Source of the DNA: an uncultured Lachnospiraceae bacterium | GTDB lineage: Bacteria > Bacillota_A > Clostridia > Lachnospirales > Lachnospiraceae | Length of the DNA stretch: 8,525 nucleotides | Assembly: GCA_910585655.1 (NCBI GenBank) | Contig: CAJUFW010000034.1 | Location: 1-8,525 of the forward strand | Reading direction: 5' to 3' | Shown: piece by piece, positions 1-6,372 of the stretch | Numbering within the stretch: the stretch's first letter is position 1 | How the letters are laid out: every line of letters begins with the position of its first letter | Notes under the pieces: model-generated | Told to the model about the DNA's origin: nothing | What the model saw: the letters and a program-made list of their open reading frames with translations, nothing else | Database searches by the model: none | Made by a program: the position numbers and the translations under genes

Positions 1-43
1 GAAGTCCCTTTTTTATTTATATTTGTTTTGTCACCCCTCCGCA
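1..43. other. Unidentified sequence fused to broken topB
   Basis: These bases follow the point where topoisomerase III homology stops (reading the minus strand). They encode nothing recognisable in any frame and are A/T-rich after a short G-rich stretch. They are probably the edge of whatever inserted into or recombined with topB. The first bases past the break on the minus strand, GTGCG at 44-40, match the GUGYG start of group II introns, but the exon side does not fit a clean insertion into a topB arginine codon and 43 bases are too few to decide. Confidence 0.35.
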
Positions 44-361
44 CTATCCAACATCGGTTGCACAAATTACCGCTGACACCTCGTCCCGATGCAGCAACTC
101 ACGCAAAATTTCATACTGTTTTTTGGTATCTGCTTTCAAGGTATATTTCCACTGTTCTGGCAGGATCGGCAGGCTTTCATAACTCCATTTCCGCCACTGT
201 TCCCCGTACTCTTCCGGTTGGGCAAACCCTACCAAATGTCCCACGCACCAGCTTACCAGATAGCCGTTTCCTTCCAGATACCCGTTTTTCTGTTCCTTTG
301 CTCCGATTACCCTAGAAAGACTTTTTGCTACACTTGGCTTTTCTGTAATGACAAGCTTCAT
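44..361 (-). pseudogene. topB: DNA topoisomerase III, N-terminal fragment
   Basis: This fragment holds the first 105 residues of a type IA topoisomerase, which relaxes and decatenates DNA through a tyrosine-linked single-strand break. It begins MKLVITEKPSVAKSL, the typical TOPRIM start with its catalytic glutamate region, and continues with GNGYLVSWCVGHL, characteristic of the topB genes carried by integrative conjugative elements. The start is supported by AGGAGAAGAAAG directly upstream. Homology runs to ICATD, just where the family continues AGREGE in the TOPRIM acidic motif; here it reads VG followed by a TAG stop. The normal protein is roughly 600-700 residues, so the catalytic tyrosine domain is absent and no enzyme can be made. 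The gene lies 95 bases downstream of the surface-protein remnant on the same strand. The break could be an insertion, a deletion join or an assembly join at a repeat. Confidence 0.85.
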
Positions 362-456
362 CTTTCTTCTCCTATCTTTGTTTCTATCAGAAAAAGGAAC
401 ACCGGCAGATTCCTCCGTCCAGCATTCCCTTTTCTGTATTCTTGGCTGCTTCTAAT

Positions 457-1038
457 TTACTTTAGACGGAACTTTACCTTCGTCTTATTTCCTGCTCGAT
501 CCGTCACAATTAACTGATACGTCCCTTTCTTTGATACCTTCCGACCAGAGCGTATTTTCTTTCCATTTAAAGTAGCCGTTTTCACTCCAATGTTATCGGA
601 AAAAGAAATTTTTACTGGCTTCCGGTACACCTTATTCTGCTTTACCCCTTTGATTATAGGCTTTTTATGGTCAACGTAAAAACTTGGCGTTTTCCGGATA
701 ATAGATTTTCCAGCCTGATTCACCGCTTTGAAATAAATACGTTTCGCCGTCCCAGATGCTTTGACCTTTAACGTATTTCCAGAAAGTTTTTTCCATTTCA
801 CTTCCCGGTTGTCCTGCCCCCGTTTCGCGATTTTATAGTAATACATACATCCTGCCTGCGTCGCTACCTTCACGGTTACAGTTTTTGCAGAATACAATTT
901 ATACGTATTTGTTACCGAAGTTTTCACTGGCTTTACCCCTTTTAAATTTGAGGTAATCCGAATAGATGGTACTATTACAGAGGAAAGACTGCCTCCAGAT
1001 CCTCCAGTTCCTCCTAAACCAGCCCCACTGAACCAAGA
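457..1038 (-). pseudogene. 5'-truncated Ig-like surface/secreted protein
   Basis: The readable part starts at an in-frame stop (1039-1041) and runs to TAA at 457, about 193 codons with no start at the beginning. A GTG at 925-927 could begin a 156-residue product, but coherent sequence continues upstream of it: a glycine-rich linker (GLGGTGGSGGS) and then SVIVPSIRISNLKGV. The C-terminal half, after YVDHKKPIIKGV, has the pattern of bacterial Ig-like domains (D..G...ATLNGK, VSKKGTYQLIVTDRAGNKT). It is very rich in Lys and has no LPXTG motif or transmembrane anchor. The gene appears to have lost its 5' half, including any signal peptide, where it meets the transposase remnant at about 1020-1038. 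The intact protein was probably an extracellular protein of an accessory element. Its function is not recognisable. Confidence 0.65.
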
Positions 1039-2269
1039 CTACCTTCCAACATGCTGCGTTCCTACCTGCTTTCCATTAAATGCAAGATCCCTTCCATTAC
1101 TGCATGGGCTTGCGATCTTAAGCAGAACTATCTCCATGCCATCCTGTCAGGGTTCTCGGTTGGGGATACGCCCGGCACAGGTACTTTTTATGACTTTTTC
1201 GACCGTCTGTGGCTTTCGGACAGCAATAACATCTCCAATCCAGTCCATCCGCCCAAGCAAAAGCCAAAAAAGCCTGACAAAAAAGGGGAAAAGGCTCCAC
1301 CGGTAGAGAAAGTCACCGTCTATGACCTCCTGGACAGATTCGAAATAGAACCTCCCAAAGAGTTCCATCCAGCTGCACGCCTGTTTGAGATTTTCAAATC
1401 CCAGTTCCTGGATACTTCCATCAATCAAGGGCTTATTGACCTGGATAACCTGGCTGTTTCCGGTGATGGAACACCTGTCTATATCGGTGCAAGAGAGCGT
1501 AAGACCCGCACCTGCAACTGTCTGGAAAAGGGCATCCGGGACTGTAAGTGCAACAGGATCTATCACCAGCCCGACTGCAACATCGGCTGGAAATGACCTG
1601 CCGGTATTCCCTCTGCTTGCCCCAGCCTCCAGACATGATTCCCATGGTTTTTGGTATAACTTCTTCTCCATGAAACAGTTTCTTCCACAGGCCAATGTCA
1701 CAAAGCTTCTCCTGGATTCCGCCCACGACGCCATGGCCTATTATCAGTATTGCTCTGAACATGGCATAAAACCGTTTATCGATCTCAATGGCAAGGGCGG
1801 CAGGCCTCCTGTTTATAAAGACGATTTTACCGTTGGGGATGACGGCGTATCTGTTTGCAAAGAAGGCTTCCGCATGCGTCTGGATGGTACCGAGCCCTCC
1901 AAAGGAAGAACGAAGTTCAAATGTTCCAAGATCAGTTTTGCAGGCGGCAGCCCCACCTGCACCTGCCCTCACCCCTGCTCAGATGCAAAGTATGGGCGCA
2001 CTGTCCACCTTATTTTGAAGGATAACCCGCGGCTCTTTAATAACCCGCCAAGATGCAGCAAAGAATGGGATTCGGAATATGACGCAAGAACTTCCTCAGA
2101 ACGGTGCAATAAAAGACAGAAGATAGACTATAAATTAGAAGACGGCAGGCACCGTTCATCTAAGATGTGGTACTGCCGCCTCTTTGCCATCATGATGTGC
2201 CAACATCTTGATGCCTGGACTTTATCAAAGTCATCCCACCTAAAAGATCTCTTTGACAGAGCCGCTTAA
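1024..2269 (+). pseudogene. DDE transposase, truncated and frameshifted
   Basis: Two overlapping frames encode successive parts of one DDE transposase of a type common in Lachnospiraceae. The first frame (in phase from 1018, first ATG 1051) ends at 1596 after CNIGWK. The second carries homology from NDLPVFPLLAPASRHDS (about 1592) to TAA at 2269. Likely catalytic residues are Asp 1465-1467 (SGDGTPV), Asp 1715-1717 (LLDSAHDA) and Glu 2099-2101 (TSSERCNKR). A CxC-rich segment (CTCPHPC) follows the second Asp. At 1590-1592 the two parts join directly. Relatives, as I remember them, have about 20 extra residues here, a GYxL-like strand between the first two Asp residues, so a short deletion changed the frame. 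The N-terminus is also missing. The family is probably IS4/IS1182-like, which I cannot fix. The copy should be inactive. Confidence 0.85.
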
Positions 2270-2381
2270 TTGAATAAGCAATACCATTATAACCTATCAT
2301 TGACGTATAGTCTAGCAAAGTGCGCCTTTTTTCTATCACTAATTACACGTCTAATCCATTCTGGATAATATCTACTTGTCA

Positions 2382-2425
2382 AGGTTCATCCGACCGACGA
2401 ATCTTGGTCGGCAGGTTCAAGATTC
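2382..2425. repeat. Nested, mutually exclusive inverted repeats in IS 3' flank
   Basis: CCGACC (2390-2395) pairs with GGTCGG (2406-2411), while GAATCTTG (2399-2406) pairs with CAAGATTC (2418-2425). The two stems overlap and cannot form together. The heptamer AGGTTCA also occurs twice as a direct repeat (2382-2388 and 2413-2419). This lies in the non-coding stretch between the transposase stop and the terminator-like hairpin. It may be an IS end structure, but no family signature is recognised. Confidence 0.45.
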
Positions 2426-2432
2426 CGAGAGC

Positions 2433-2564
2433 CTATGCAGGTAACTCTTTTGTCAAGAGAAAACGGCTATAGTCCGCATAATTACTGGGTTTGTAGCCGT
2501 TTTTTACTTTCACAAGTGTCAAACTCGGGAGTATACCGTGTATTTTCCCCTGCGTCAACGACAA
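2433..2564 (-). pseudogene. Possible start-codon scar of a lost third-position operon gene
   Basis: Inside the last codons of the second permease the minus strand has GGAGGAG (2575-2569) followed at normal spacing by TTG (2564-2562), in a different frame and overlapping the permease stop. This is the arrangement of a translationally coupled next gene, where an importer ATPase (OppD/DppD type) would be expected. The reading starts (M)SLTQGKIHGIL and then passes into sequence shared with the IS flank, ending after 43 codons at 2433. It has no ATPase motif, so the assignment rests only on position and ribosome binding site. GGAGGAG also simply encodes permease residues, so this could be chance. 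Confidence 0.25.
2460..2503. terminator. Bidirectional intrinsic terminator-like hairpin
   Basis: AAAACGGCTA (2460-2469) pairs perfectly with TAGCCGTTTT (2494-2503) around a 24-base loop. On the plus strand the stem runs into TTTTTTACTTT, which suits the end of the transposase transcript. On the minus strand it runs into TTTTCTCTT, which suits the end of the importer operon. The long loop makes it weaker than a textbook terminator. Confidence 0.6.
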
Positions 2565-3361
2565 ATAACTCCTCCATTCATCCTTTCTCTCACCCATTCG
2601 CCAAGTTCCGTCATACACAGCAGCGTCACAATCAAAAATCCACCAGGAATCAGCAATATCCACCAGTCCCCCGTCAAAACCGCCTGTTCCGATAGCGAAA
2701 GCATACTGCCCCAAGAGACGATCTCAAGCGGCAGCCCCAGCCCCATAAAGCTTAACGTTGCCTCTACCAAAATCGCACTGCGAATGTCCATGACGATAAA
2801 AAATAAAATAGAGGGAAGGAAATTCGGAGCTAAATGTCTCCAAAGAATATGAAAAAAACCGGCTCCCATTGTCTGGGCTGCCAGTACATAGTCACTCTGG
2901 CGAAGCTGCTTTACCTCCGTACGTACCACCTTGGCAATACTGGTCCACCCAGTCGCCCCAATAACCAAAGAAAGACTGAGTACCGTCGCTTTTCCTAAAA
3001 TAGCCTGCAAAAATACGATCAGAAGCAGATGAGGAATACTTAGAAAAATTTCAGTCAATCTCATAAATAGAGCGTCCAACCACTCCGGCGCCAATCCGCT
3101 GGCGCTTCCCCATAGGATACCGATTCCGGTAGAAAGCAGCGTCGCCAGAACACCAACCAAAAGAGAGAGCCTCCCGCCAGACCAGATCATCGAAAACAAA
3201 TCTCTCCCCATCGTATCCGTTCCAAACCAGAATTCCCTGCAAGGCGCCAGCCTGGTATGCGTCAAATCCAGATAGGACGGATCTTTTGGAATAAAAAGTT
3301 CACAAAATAAGCAGCCTGTCACTATCACCATCAGGAAAAAAATCGCCGTCTTCTTTTTCAT
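2555..3361 (-). CDS. Peptide/nickel-class ABC importer permease (DppC/OppC-like)
   Basis: This encodes an inner-membrane permease of 268 residues, the usual length, that would pair with the permease upstream to form the channel of a binding-protein-dependent importer. An N-terminal membrane segment (about residues 5-23) is followed by FGTDTMGRDLFS (46-57), diagnostic of the DppC/OppC branch. Several hydrophobic helices and the EAA loop that docks the ATPase follow (about 160-183, AAQTMGAG then LAPNFLPS). The start has AAGGAGAGGAA just before ATG. The gene is 56 bases after permease 1 and third in its operon. The C-terminus looks natural and ends in TGA at 2555. The ATP-binding subunits that normally follow are not here. 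The substrate (di/oligopeptide, nickel complex or other) cannot be told from this protein. Confidence 0.92.
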   Translation of the reverse strand: MKKKTAIFFLMVIVTGCLFCELFIPKDPSYLDLTHTRLAPCREFWFGTDTMGRDLFSMIWSGGRLSLLVGVLATLLSTGIGILWGSASGLAPEWLDALFMRLTEIFLSIPHLLLIVFLQAILGKATVLSLSLVIGATGWTSIAKVVRTEVKQLRQSDYVLAAQTMGAGFFHILWRHLAPNFLPSILFFIVMDIRSAILVEATLSFMGLGLPLEIVSWGSMLSLSEQAVLTGDWWILLIPGGFLIVTLLCMTELGEWVRERMNGGVICR

Positions 3362-3417
3362 TTCCTCTCCTTCTTTTTTGGCATTACACCATCCTAACTC
3401 TTTTTCTTATCCTGTTT

Positions 3418-4419
3418 TTATACCGGTTTTTGCTGCTCGTTTGTTCCTGTACGGATTCTCGGATCGATTCGTTCGTTTATCACCTGCGCCAAAAAGCTGC
3501 CAAGCATCACCACGCCTCCGGACAAAAGACACAGCACCATCAGCAGGTTATAATCCTGATAGCGCGCGCTTTCATAAGAAAGCGTACCAAGCCCCGGATA
3601 AGAAAATACTAACTCTACCAGATACGTACCACCTAACATATGCGGCAGGGAAATCGCCATCAGACTCAAAAAAGAAGGCAGCGCGCCAGGCAGACAATGA
3701 CGAAATAAAATGCTTCGTTTCTTCAATCCCTTCGCTTTGGCAAACAACACATAGTCCTCTTGCAGTTCTGCCAACAGCTTATTTCGTATCAGATAAGCAT
3801 AGTACCAAAGATGCCCTGTCACTACTACCATCAAGGGTAAGATCAAATGTCTCATTCGATCCCACAGACCGCCAGAGCCTCCTATCGTATAGGCTCCGCC
3901 GCTTGGCAAAATATGCAGTATCACGGAAAATACCAGAATCAACAGCAGAGAAAACCAGAATTCCGGAATACAACTGGCAATCGTGCCAATCCGACGAATC
4001 AACCGATCCGCGAAGCGTCCTTGCTGCCAGGCGCACAAAACACCCAACAGCAGAGCCAGAAAAAAGGTAAGAAAAAAGCCTGTGCCTCCAAGCAGCAGCG
4101 TATTTCCCACTCTGCCTCCTATCACCTCTAACACATCTTGTTTATACTGATAAGAAATCCCAAACTTTCCCTGAATCGCCTGTGAAAACCAGCGTATATA
4201 CTGTATATGGATCGGCGCATCAAGCCCTAACTTTTCTCTTGCCCAGATACGCTCCTCTGGCTTCATCCTCTCCGCTCTCTCTCCATAATACGGCACCAAC
4301 GGATCTCCCGGAGCCAGTCTGGACAGATAAAAAACTGCCACCGACAATACCCATAAGCTTATCAGAAACCATACCAGCTTTTTCCCATAATACCAAAATC
4401 CGGCTATCTTTCTGCCCAT
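3418..4419 (-). CDS. Peptide/nickel-class ABC importer permease (DppB/OppB-like)
   Basis: This is the first permease of the importer, 333 residues, close to the family norm. It shows the DppB/OppB signature: an N-terminal helix (about 14-34), APGDP (36-40), then the periplasm-side segment with KLGLDAP (63-69) and GKFGISY (84-90). Further helices follow (about 105-130, 150-172, 190-212), then the EAA loop (about 226-248, AKAKGLKKRSI then LPGALPS). The start is supported by AGGAGG eight to nine bases before ATG. It lies 37 bases after the binding-protein gene and 56 bases before the second permease, so the three genes are surely co-transcribed. It contains a glycine-rich turn (GGAYTIGGSGG, 174-184) in the extracytoplasmic loop. 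No truncation is visible. Confidence 0.93.
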   Translation of the reverse strand: MGRKIAGFWYYGKKLVWFLISLWVLSVAVFYLSRLAPGDPLVPYYGERAERMKPEERIWAREKLGLDAPIHIQYIRWFSQAIQGKFGISYQYKQDVLEVIGGRVGNTLLLGGTGFFLTFFLALLLGVLCAWQQGRFADRLIRRIGTIASCIPEFWFSLLLILVFSVILHILPSGGAYTIGGSGGLWDRMRHLILPLMVVVTGHLWYYAYLIRNKLLAELQEDYVLFAKAKGLKKRSILFRHCLPGALPSFLSLMAISLPHMLGGTYLVELVFSYPGLGTLSYESARYQDYNLLMVLCLLSGGVVMLGSFLAQVINERIDPRIRTGTNEQQKPV

Positions 4420-4456
4420 CCCGCTTTTCCTCCTGTTCCGTTCTTCTTGCCGTTCG

Positions 4457-6055
4457 TTATTTTTCCAACGTCCATTCCGTCACGTTCCAGAAAATTCCCA
4501 CACCATGATGTCCCAGAACCGTTTCCTCTGAAATTCCCTGTAATCCTGCTGCCGACACATAATCCGCATCGACATAGCAAAGAAAGGCAAACGCAGGATC
4601 GTTTGCTAATTCCTCCTGGAAGCGGTCATAGGCAGCTTCCCTTACTGCCGGATCGTCAGATTGTCGCGCTTCTAACAATGCCTCGTCCACCTGCGCATTG
4701 GAATAGCTGTTGTAATTCGCTCCTTTGTCTGTTCCAAATACTTTATACGTATGGTCGTCTGCATCAAACGGGCTGCCCCAGCCAATTAAATACGTCATCT
4801 GCCCGCCCCAATCCACGACAGCCGGAATCTCTACGACAGCCTCTATCCCTATTTCCTGAAGCTGCTGAGAAGCTATTTGCGCCAGTTCCAGTCGAACCTG
4901 ATCACCTGCTCCCACGCTAATGGTAAAGCCAATTCGCTTTCCGTCCCGATAATAAAAACCATCCGATTCCTGCACGCAGCCTGCGCGTTCTAACACTTCC
5001 TTTGCCTTTTGCGGATTGTATTGATATTGTTCTACTGCTTCGTTATCATAACGATTTCGCTGCAGCGGTCCATAGGCAGGAATCCCCCGCCCAAGCAATA
5101 CCACGTCTACCATTGCCTGACGATCCAAGGCATAGCAAATCGCGGGAATCAAATCCCGGTTTTCTTTCCAGTATTCATTCGCAAAATTAAATAAAATCCC
5201 ACGATAATCAGAAGTCTTCATTTCATAGACCTGATACCCTTCTTTTTCCAGAAAACGTTCTGCATCCTTTGGCGTCAGTAAAGCCAGGTCTATCTCTCCG
5301 GACTGCATCTGCAACGCTTTTGCCGTATCCTCCGGAACAATTTTAAATACGATCCGTTTCATATTGGCAGGTCCTTTAAAATAGGATTCATTCCGCTCTA
5401 ACGTAATCGCCTGTCCCTCGTCCCAGCTTACCAGCTTATATGGTCCTGTACCAACTGGATGTCGAAAAAAATCAGAGGTTTGCATATCCTCCCCCTCCAA
5501 CAGATGCTTAGGAAGAACCGGCATTGTCATATAGTCTAAAAAAGCAACATTTGGCGCAGACAAACGAAAGGAAATCGTCTGTTCATCCAGGACGGTAATC
5601 TCCTCCACATCCTCATAATTCGGCGCATTTTCCGAGCCGTTTTCCGGTTCTCTGATTGCTTCAATCGTAAATTTCACATCTTCCGCCCTCAGCGGCTCTC
5701 CGTCATGCCAGGTTATCCCTTCTGCCAAATGAAAGGTATAAGTACAAGACTCCGCTTCAAATTCCCAGCGCTCTGCCAACCCTGGTACTATCTCATTTTC
5801 GCCGTTGTGGGCTGTCAGCCCATCAAACAGCAAAATATTGATTTCTCCATGTTCGTCCATCGCCGGATTGATACGGGTAATATCGTTACTCGCATATACA
5901 AGCGTCGCAGCACGTTCTGACTGACTGTTGCCCGGATTGCCTGTCTCTGCTCTTTGTGATTTCCCACAAGCCGTCAGGCTGCATAACAAACACAACATAA
6001 GACATATCGCGTTCCGTCTCCTGGTTTGTTTTTTCTGTTTCTTCTGCTTTTTCAT
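4457..6055 (-). CDS. Substrate-binding lipoprotein, SBP_bac_5 family
   Basis: This encodes the extracellular binding protein of the importer, 532 residues from the chosen start. A strongly basic N-terminus (KKQKKQKKQTRRR) precedes a hydrophobic stretch and the lipobox LTAC, so Cys30 should be lipidated and the protein tethered outside the membrane. The family signature is clear at about residues 94-121: WEFE, CTYTFHLAEGITWHDGEP. Later blocks are also typical: PVGTGPYKLVSWDEG, NESYFKG, and a C-terminal DADDHTYKVFGTDKGANYN. The start is moved 12 codons downstream of the longest reading because GGGAGGA sits just before Met 6055, while the upstream ATG (6091) has no ribosome binding site. The family binds di/oligopeptides, nickel or nickel chelates, among others; no ligand residue pattern lets me choose. 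It is the first gene of its operon, preceded by a structured leader. Confidence 0.93.
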   Translation of the reverse strand: MKKQKKQKKQTRRRNAICLMLCLLCSLTACGKSQRAETGNPGNSQSERAATLVYASNDITRINPAMDEHGEINILLFDGLTAHNGENEIVPGLAERWEFEAESCTYTFHLAEGITWHDGEPLRAEDVKFTIEAIREPENGSENAPNYEDVEEITVLDEQTISFRLSAPNVAFLDYMTMPVLPKHLLEGEDMQTSDFFRHPVGTGPYKLVSWDEGQAITLERNESYFKGPANMKRIVFKIVPEDTAKALQMQSGEIDLALLTPKDAERFLEKEGYQVYEMKTSDYRGILFNFANEYWKENRDLIPAICYALDRQAMVDVVLLGRGIPAYGPLQRNRYDNEAVEQYQYNPQKAKEVLERAGCVQESDGFYYRDGKRIGFTISVGAGDQVRLELAQIASQQLQEIGIEAVVEIPAVVDWGGQMTYLIGWGSPFDADDHTYKVFGTDKGANYNSYSNAQVDEALLEARQSDDPAVREAAYDRFQEELANDPAFAFLCYVDADYVSAAGLQGISEETVLGHHGVGIFWNVTEWTLEK

Positions 6056-6060
6056 TCTCT

Positions 6061-6067
6061 TCCTCCC
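6061..6067 (-). promoter_or_regulatory. Ribosome binding site deciding the lipoprotein start
   Basis: GGGAGGA lies five bases before AGAGA-ATG at 6055 on the minus strand. It favours this start over the in-frame ATG at 6091, whose upstream sequence (CTTTTCACT) has no Shine-Dalgarno match. Confidence 0.85.
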
Positions 6068-6120
6068 AATATTTTTTAAATTTTCTCTCATAGTGAAAAG
6101 TTTGTTTTATAAGGTGTTCT

Positions 6121-6154
6121 GTACGCGAAAGACAGCGCATTGGTAAAAGCGTAC
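6121..6154 (-). repeat. Leader stem GTACGC/GCGTAC
   Basis: Hexamers GTACGC (6154-6149 on the minus strand) and GCGTAC (6126-6121) can close a 22-base loop in the operon leader, just after the terminator-like hairpin. The T-run of that hairpin directly abuts this stem. Whether the two compete or stack cannot be told from sequence alone. Confidence 0.4.
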
Positions 6155-6182
6155 AAAAAGAAGGGTATCTCTTTCATACCCT
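6154..6182 (-). terminator. Intrinsic terminator/attenuator in importer leader
   Basis: On the minus strand AGGGTAT (6182-6176), a seven-base loop and ATACCCT (6168-6162) form a perfect 7-bp stem followed by TCTTTTTG. It sits between the predicted promoter (6256-6284) and the lipoprotein start (6055), and no minus-strand gene lies upstream that it could end. It is therefore best read as a regulated terminator inside the leader. The stem is short and only three of its pairs are G-C, so its strength is uncertain. Confidence 0.55.
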
Positions 6183-6212
6183 GTTCCGAATCATTCATGA
6201 TACGTTAGAATC

Positions 6213-6248
6213 TGCCGTGTTCGCACGGCATAAGTGCTTTCTTTGCAC
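6213..6248 (-). ncRNA. Structured 5' leader, upstream hairpins
   Basis: The start of the predicted minus-strand transcript folds into two hairpins. The first is GTGC/GCAC with a seven-base loop (6248-6234). The second is a strong 7-bp TGCCGTG/CACGGCA stem closed by a CGAA loop (6230-6213). An unpaired stretch containing the small palindrome ATCATGAATGAT follows, then the terminator-like hairpin. Together this is the shape of a cis-acting leader. I compared it mentally with cobalamin, SAM, T-box, NiCo, ZTP and lysine leaders and recognise none. Confidence 0.45.
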
Positions 6249-6255
6249 ACTGGGC

Positions 6256-6284
6256 AGTATATCACACAAAAACGTGTTTGTCCA
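6256..6284 (-). promoter_or_regulatory. Promoter of importer operon
   Basis: On the minus strand TGGACA (6284-6279), a 17-base spacer and TATACT (6261-6256) form a near-consensus vegetative promoter. Transcription should start near 6249, giving a leader of about 195 bases before the lipoprotein gene. Confidence 0.75.
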
Positions 6285-6286
6285 GT

Positions 6287-6328
6287 CAGAAACAAAAGAC
6301 GTTCTCCTTGCTATTTTCTTTGTTTCTG
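6287..6328. repeat. Inverted repeat between divergent promoters
   Basis: CAGAAACAAA (6287-6296) and TTTGTTTCTG (6319-6328) are perfect 10-base inverted copies with 22 bases between them, so their centres are 32 bases or about three helical turns apart. The left arm abuts the -35 of the importer promoter and the right arm lies between the -35 and -10 of the DUF3842 promoter. This placement suits a pair of half-sites for a regulator controlling both directions. The arms are A/T-rich, so chance is possible. Confidence 0.5.
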
Positions 6329-6336
6329 GCTACAAT
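6308..6336 (+). promoter_or_regulatory. Promoter of DUF3842 gene
   Basis: TTGCTA (6308-6313), a 17-base spacer and TACAAT (6331-6336) form a good sigma-A-type promoter, with a start near 6343. This leaves a leader of only about 30 bases. Confidence 0.72.
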
Positions 6337-6372
6337 ACTTTTATAAAAGCAAAAAAGAAAGGATGTTATCTT

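Larger units (their letters stand above)
1020..2550 (+). mobile_element. Degenerate insertion sequence remnant
   Basis: This is a decayed IS inferred from a broken transposase gene and its non-coding 3' flank. The left end and the transposase N-terminus are missing, because transposase-like sequence starts abruptly beside the surface-protein fragment. The right border is not defined by an inverted repeat that I can see. I place it between the hairpin at 2460-2503 and the end of the permease gene at 2555. No target-site duplication can be identified, as expected if later deletions formed the junctions. Both borders are approximate. Confidence 0.6.

Noticed and set aside
1147..1734. Long minus-strand open frame (195 codons) across the transposase
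   Set aside because: It is antisense to clear transposase coding sequence, has no family resemblance and no supported start.
2433..2714. 93-codon minus-strand frame through the end of the permease
   Set aside because: It mostly overlaps the permease in another frame. Only the short TTG-start tail is kept, as a low-confidence scar.
6121..6154. tRNA-like string (AGCGCATTGGTA) on the plus strand
   Set aside because: It resembles a D-arm only by chance: no acceptor, anticodon or T-arm surrounds it.
6056..6250. Known riboswitch classes (cobalamin, SAM, T-box, NiCo, ZTP, lysine) for the importer leader
   Set aside because: None of their conserved core sequences is visible; the leader is reported only as an unassigned structure.
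6217..6372. In-frame upstream extension of the DUF3842 gene to an ATG at 6217
   Set aside because: It would translate through both predicted promoters, has no ribosome binding site, and the family start is MKILVIDAQGGG at 6373.
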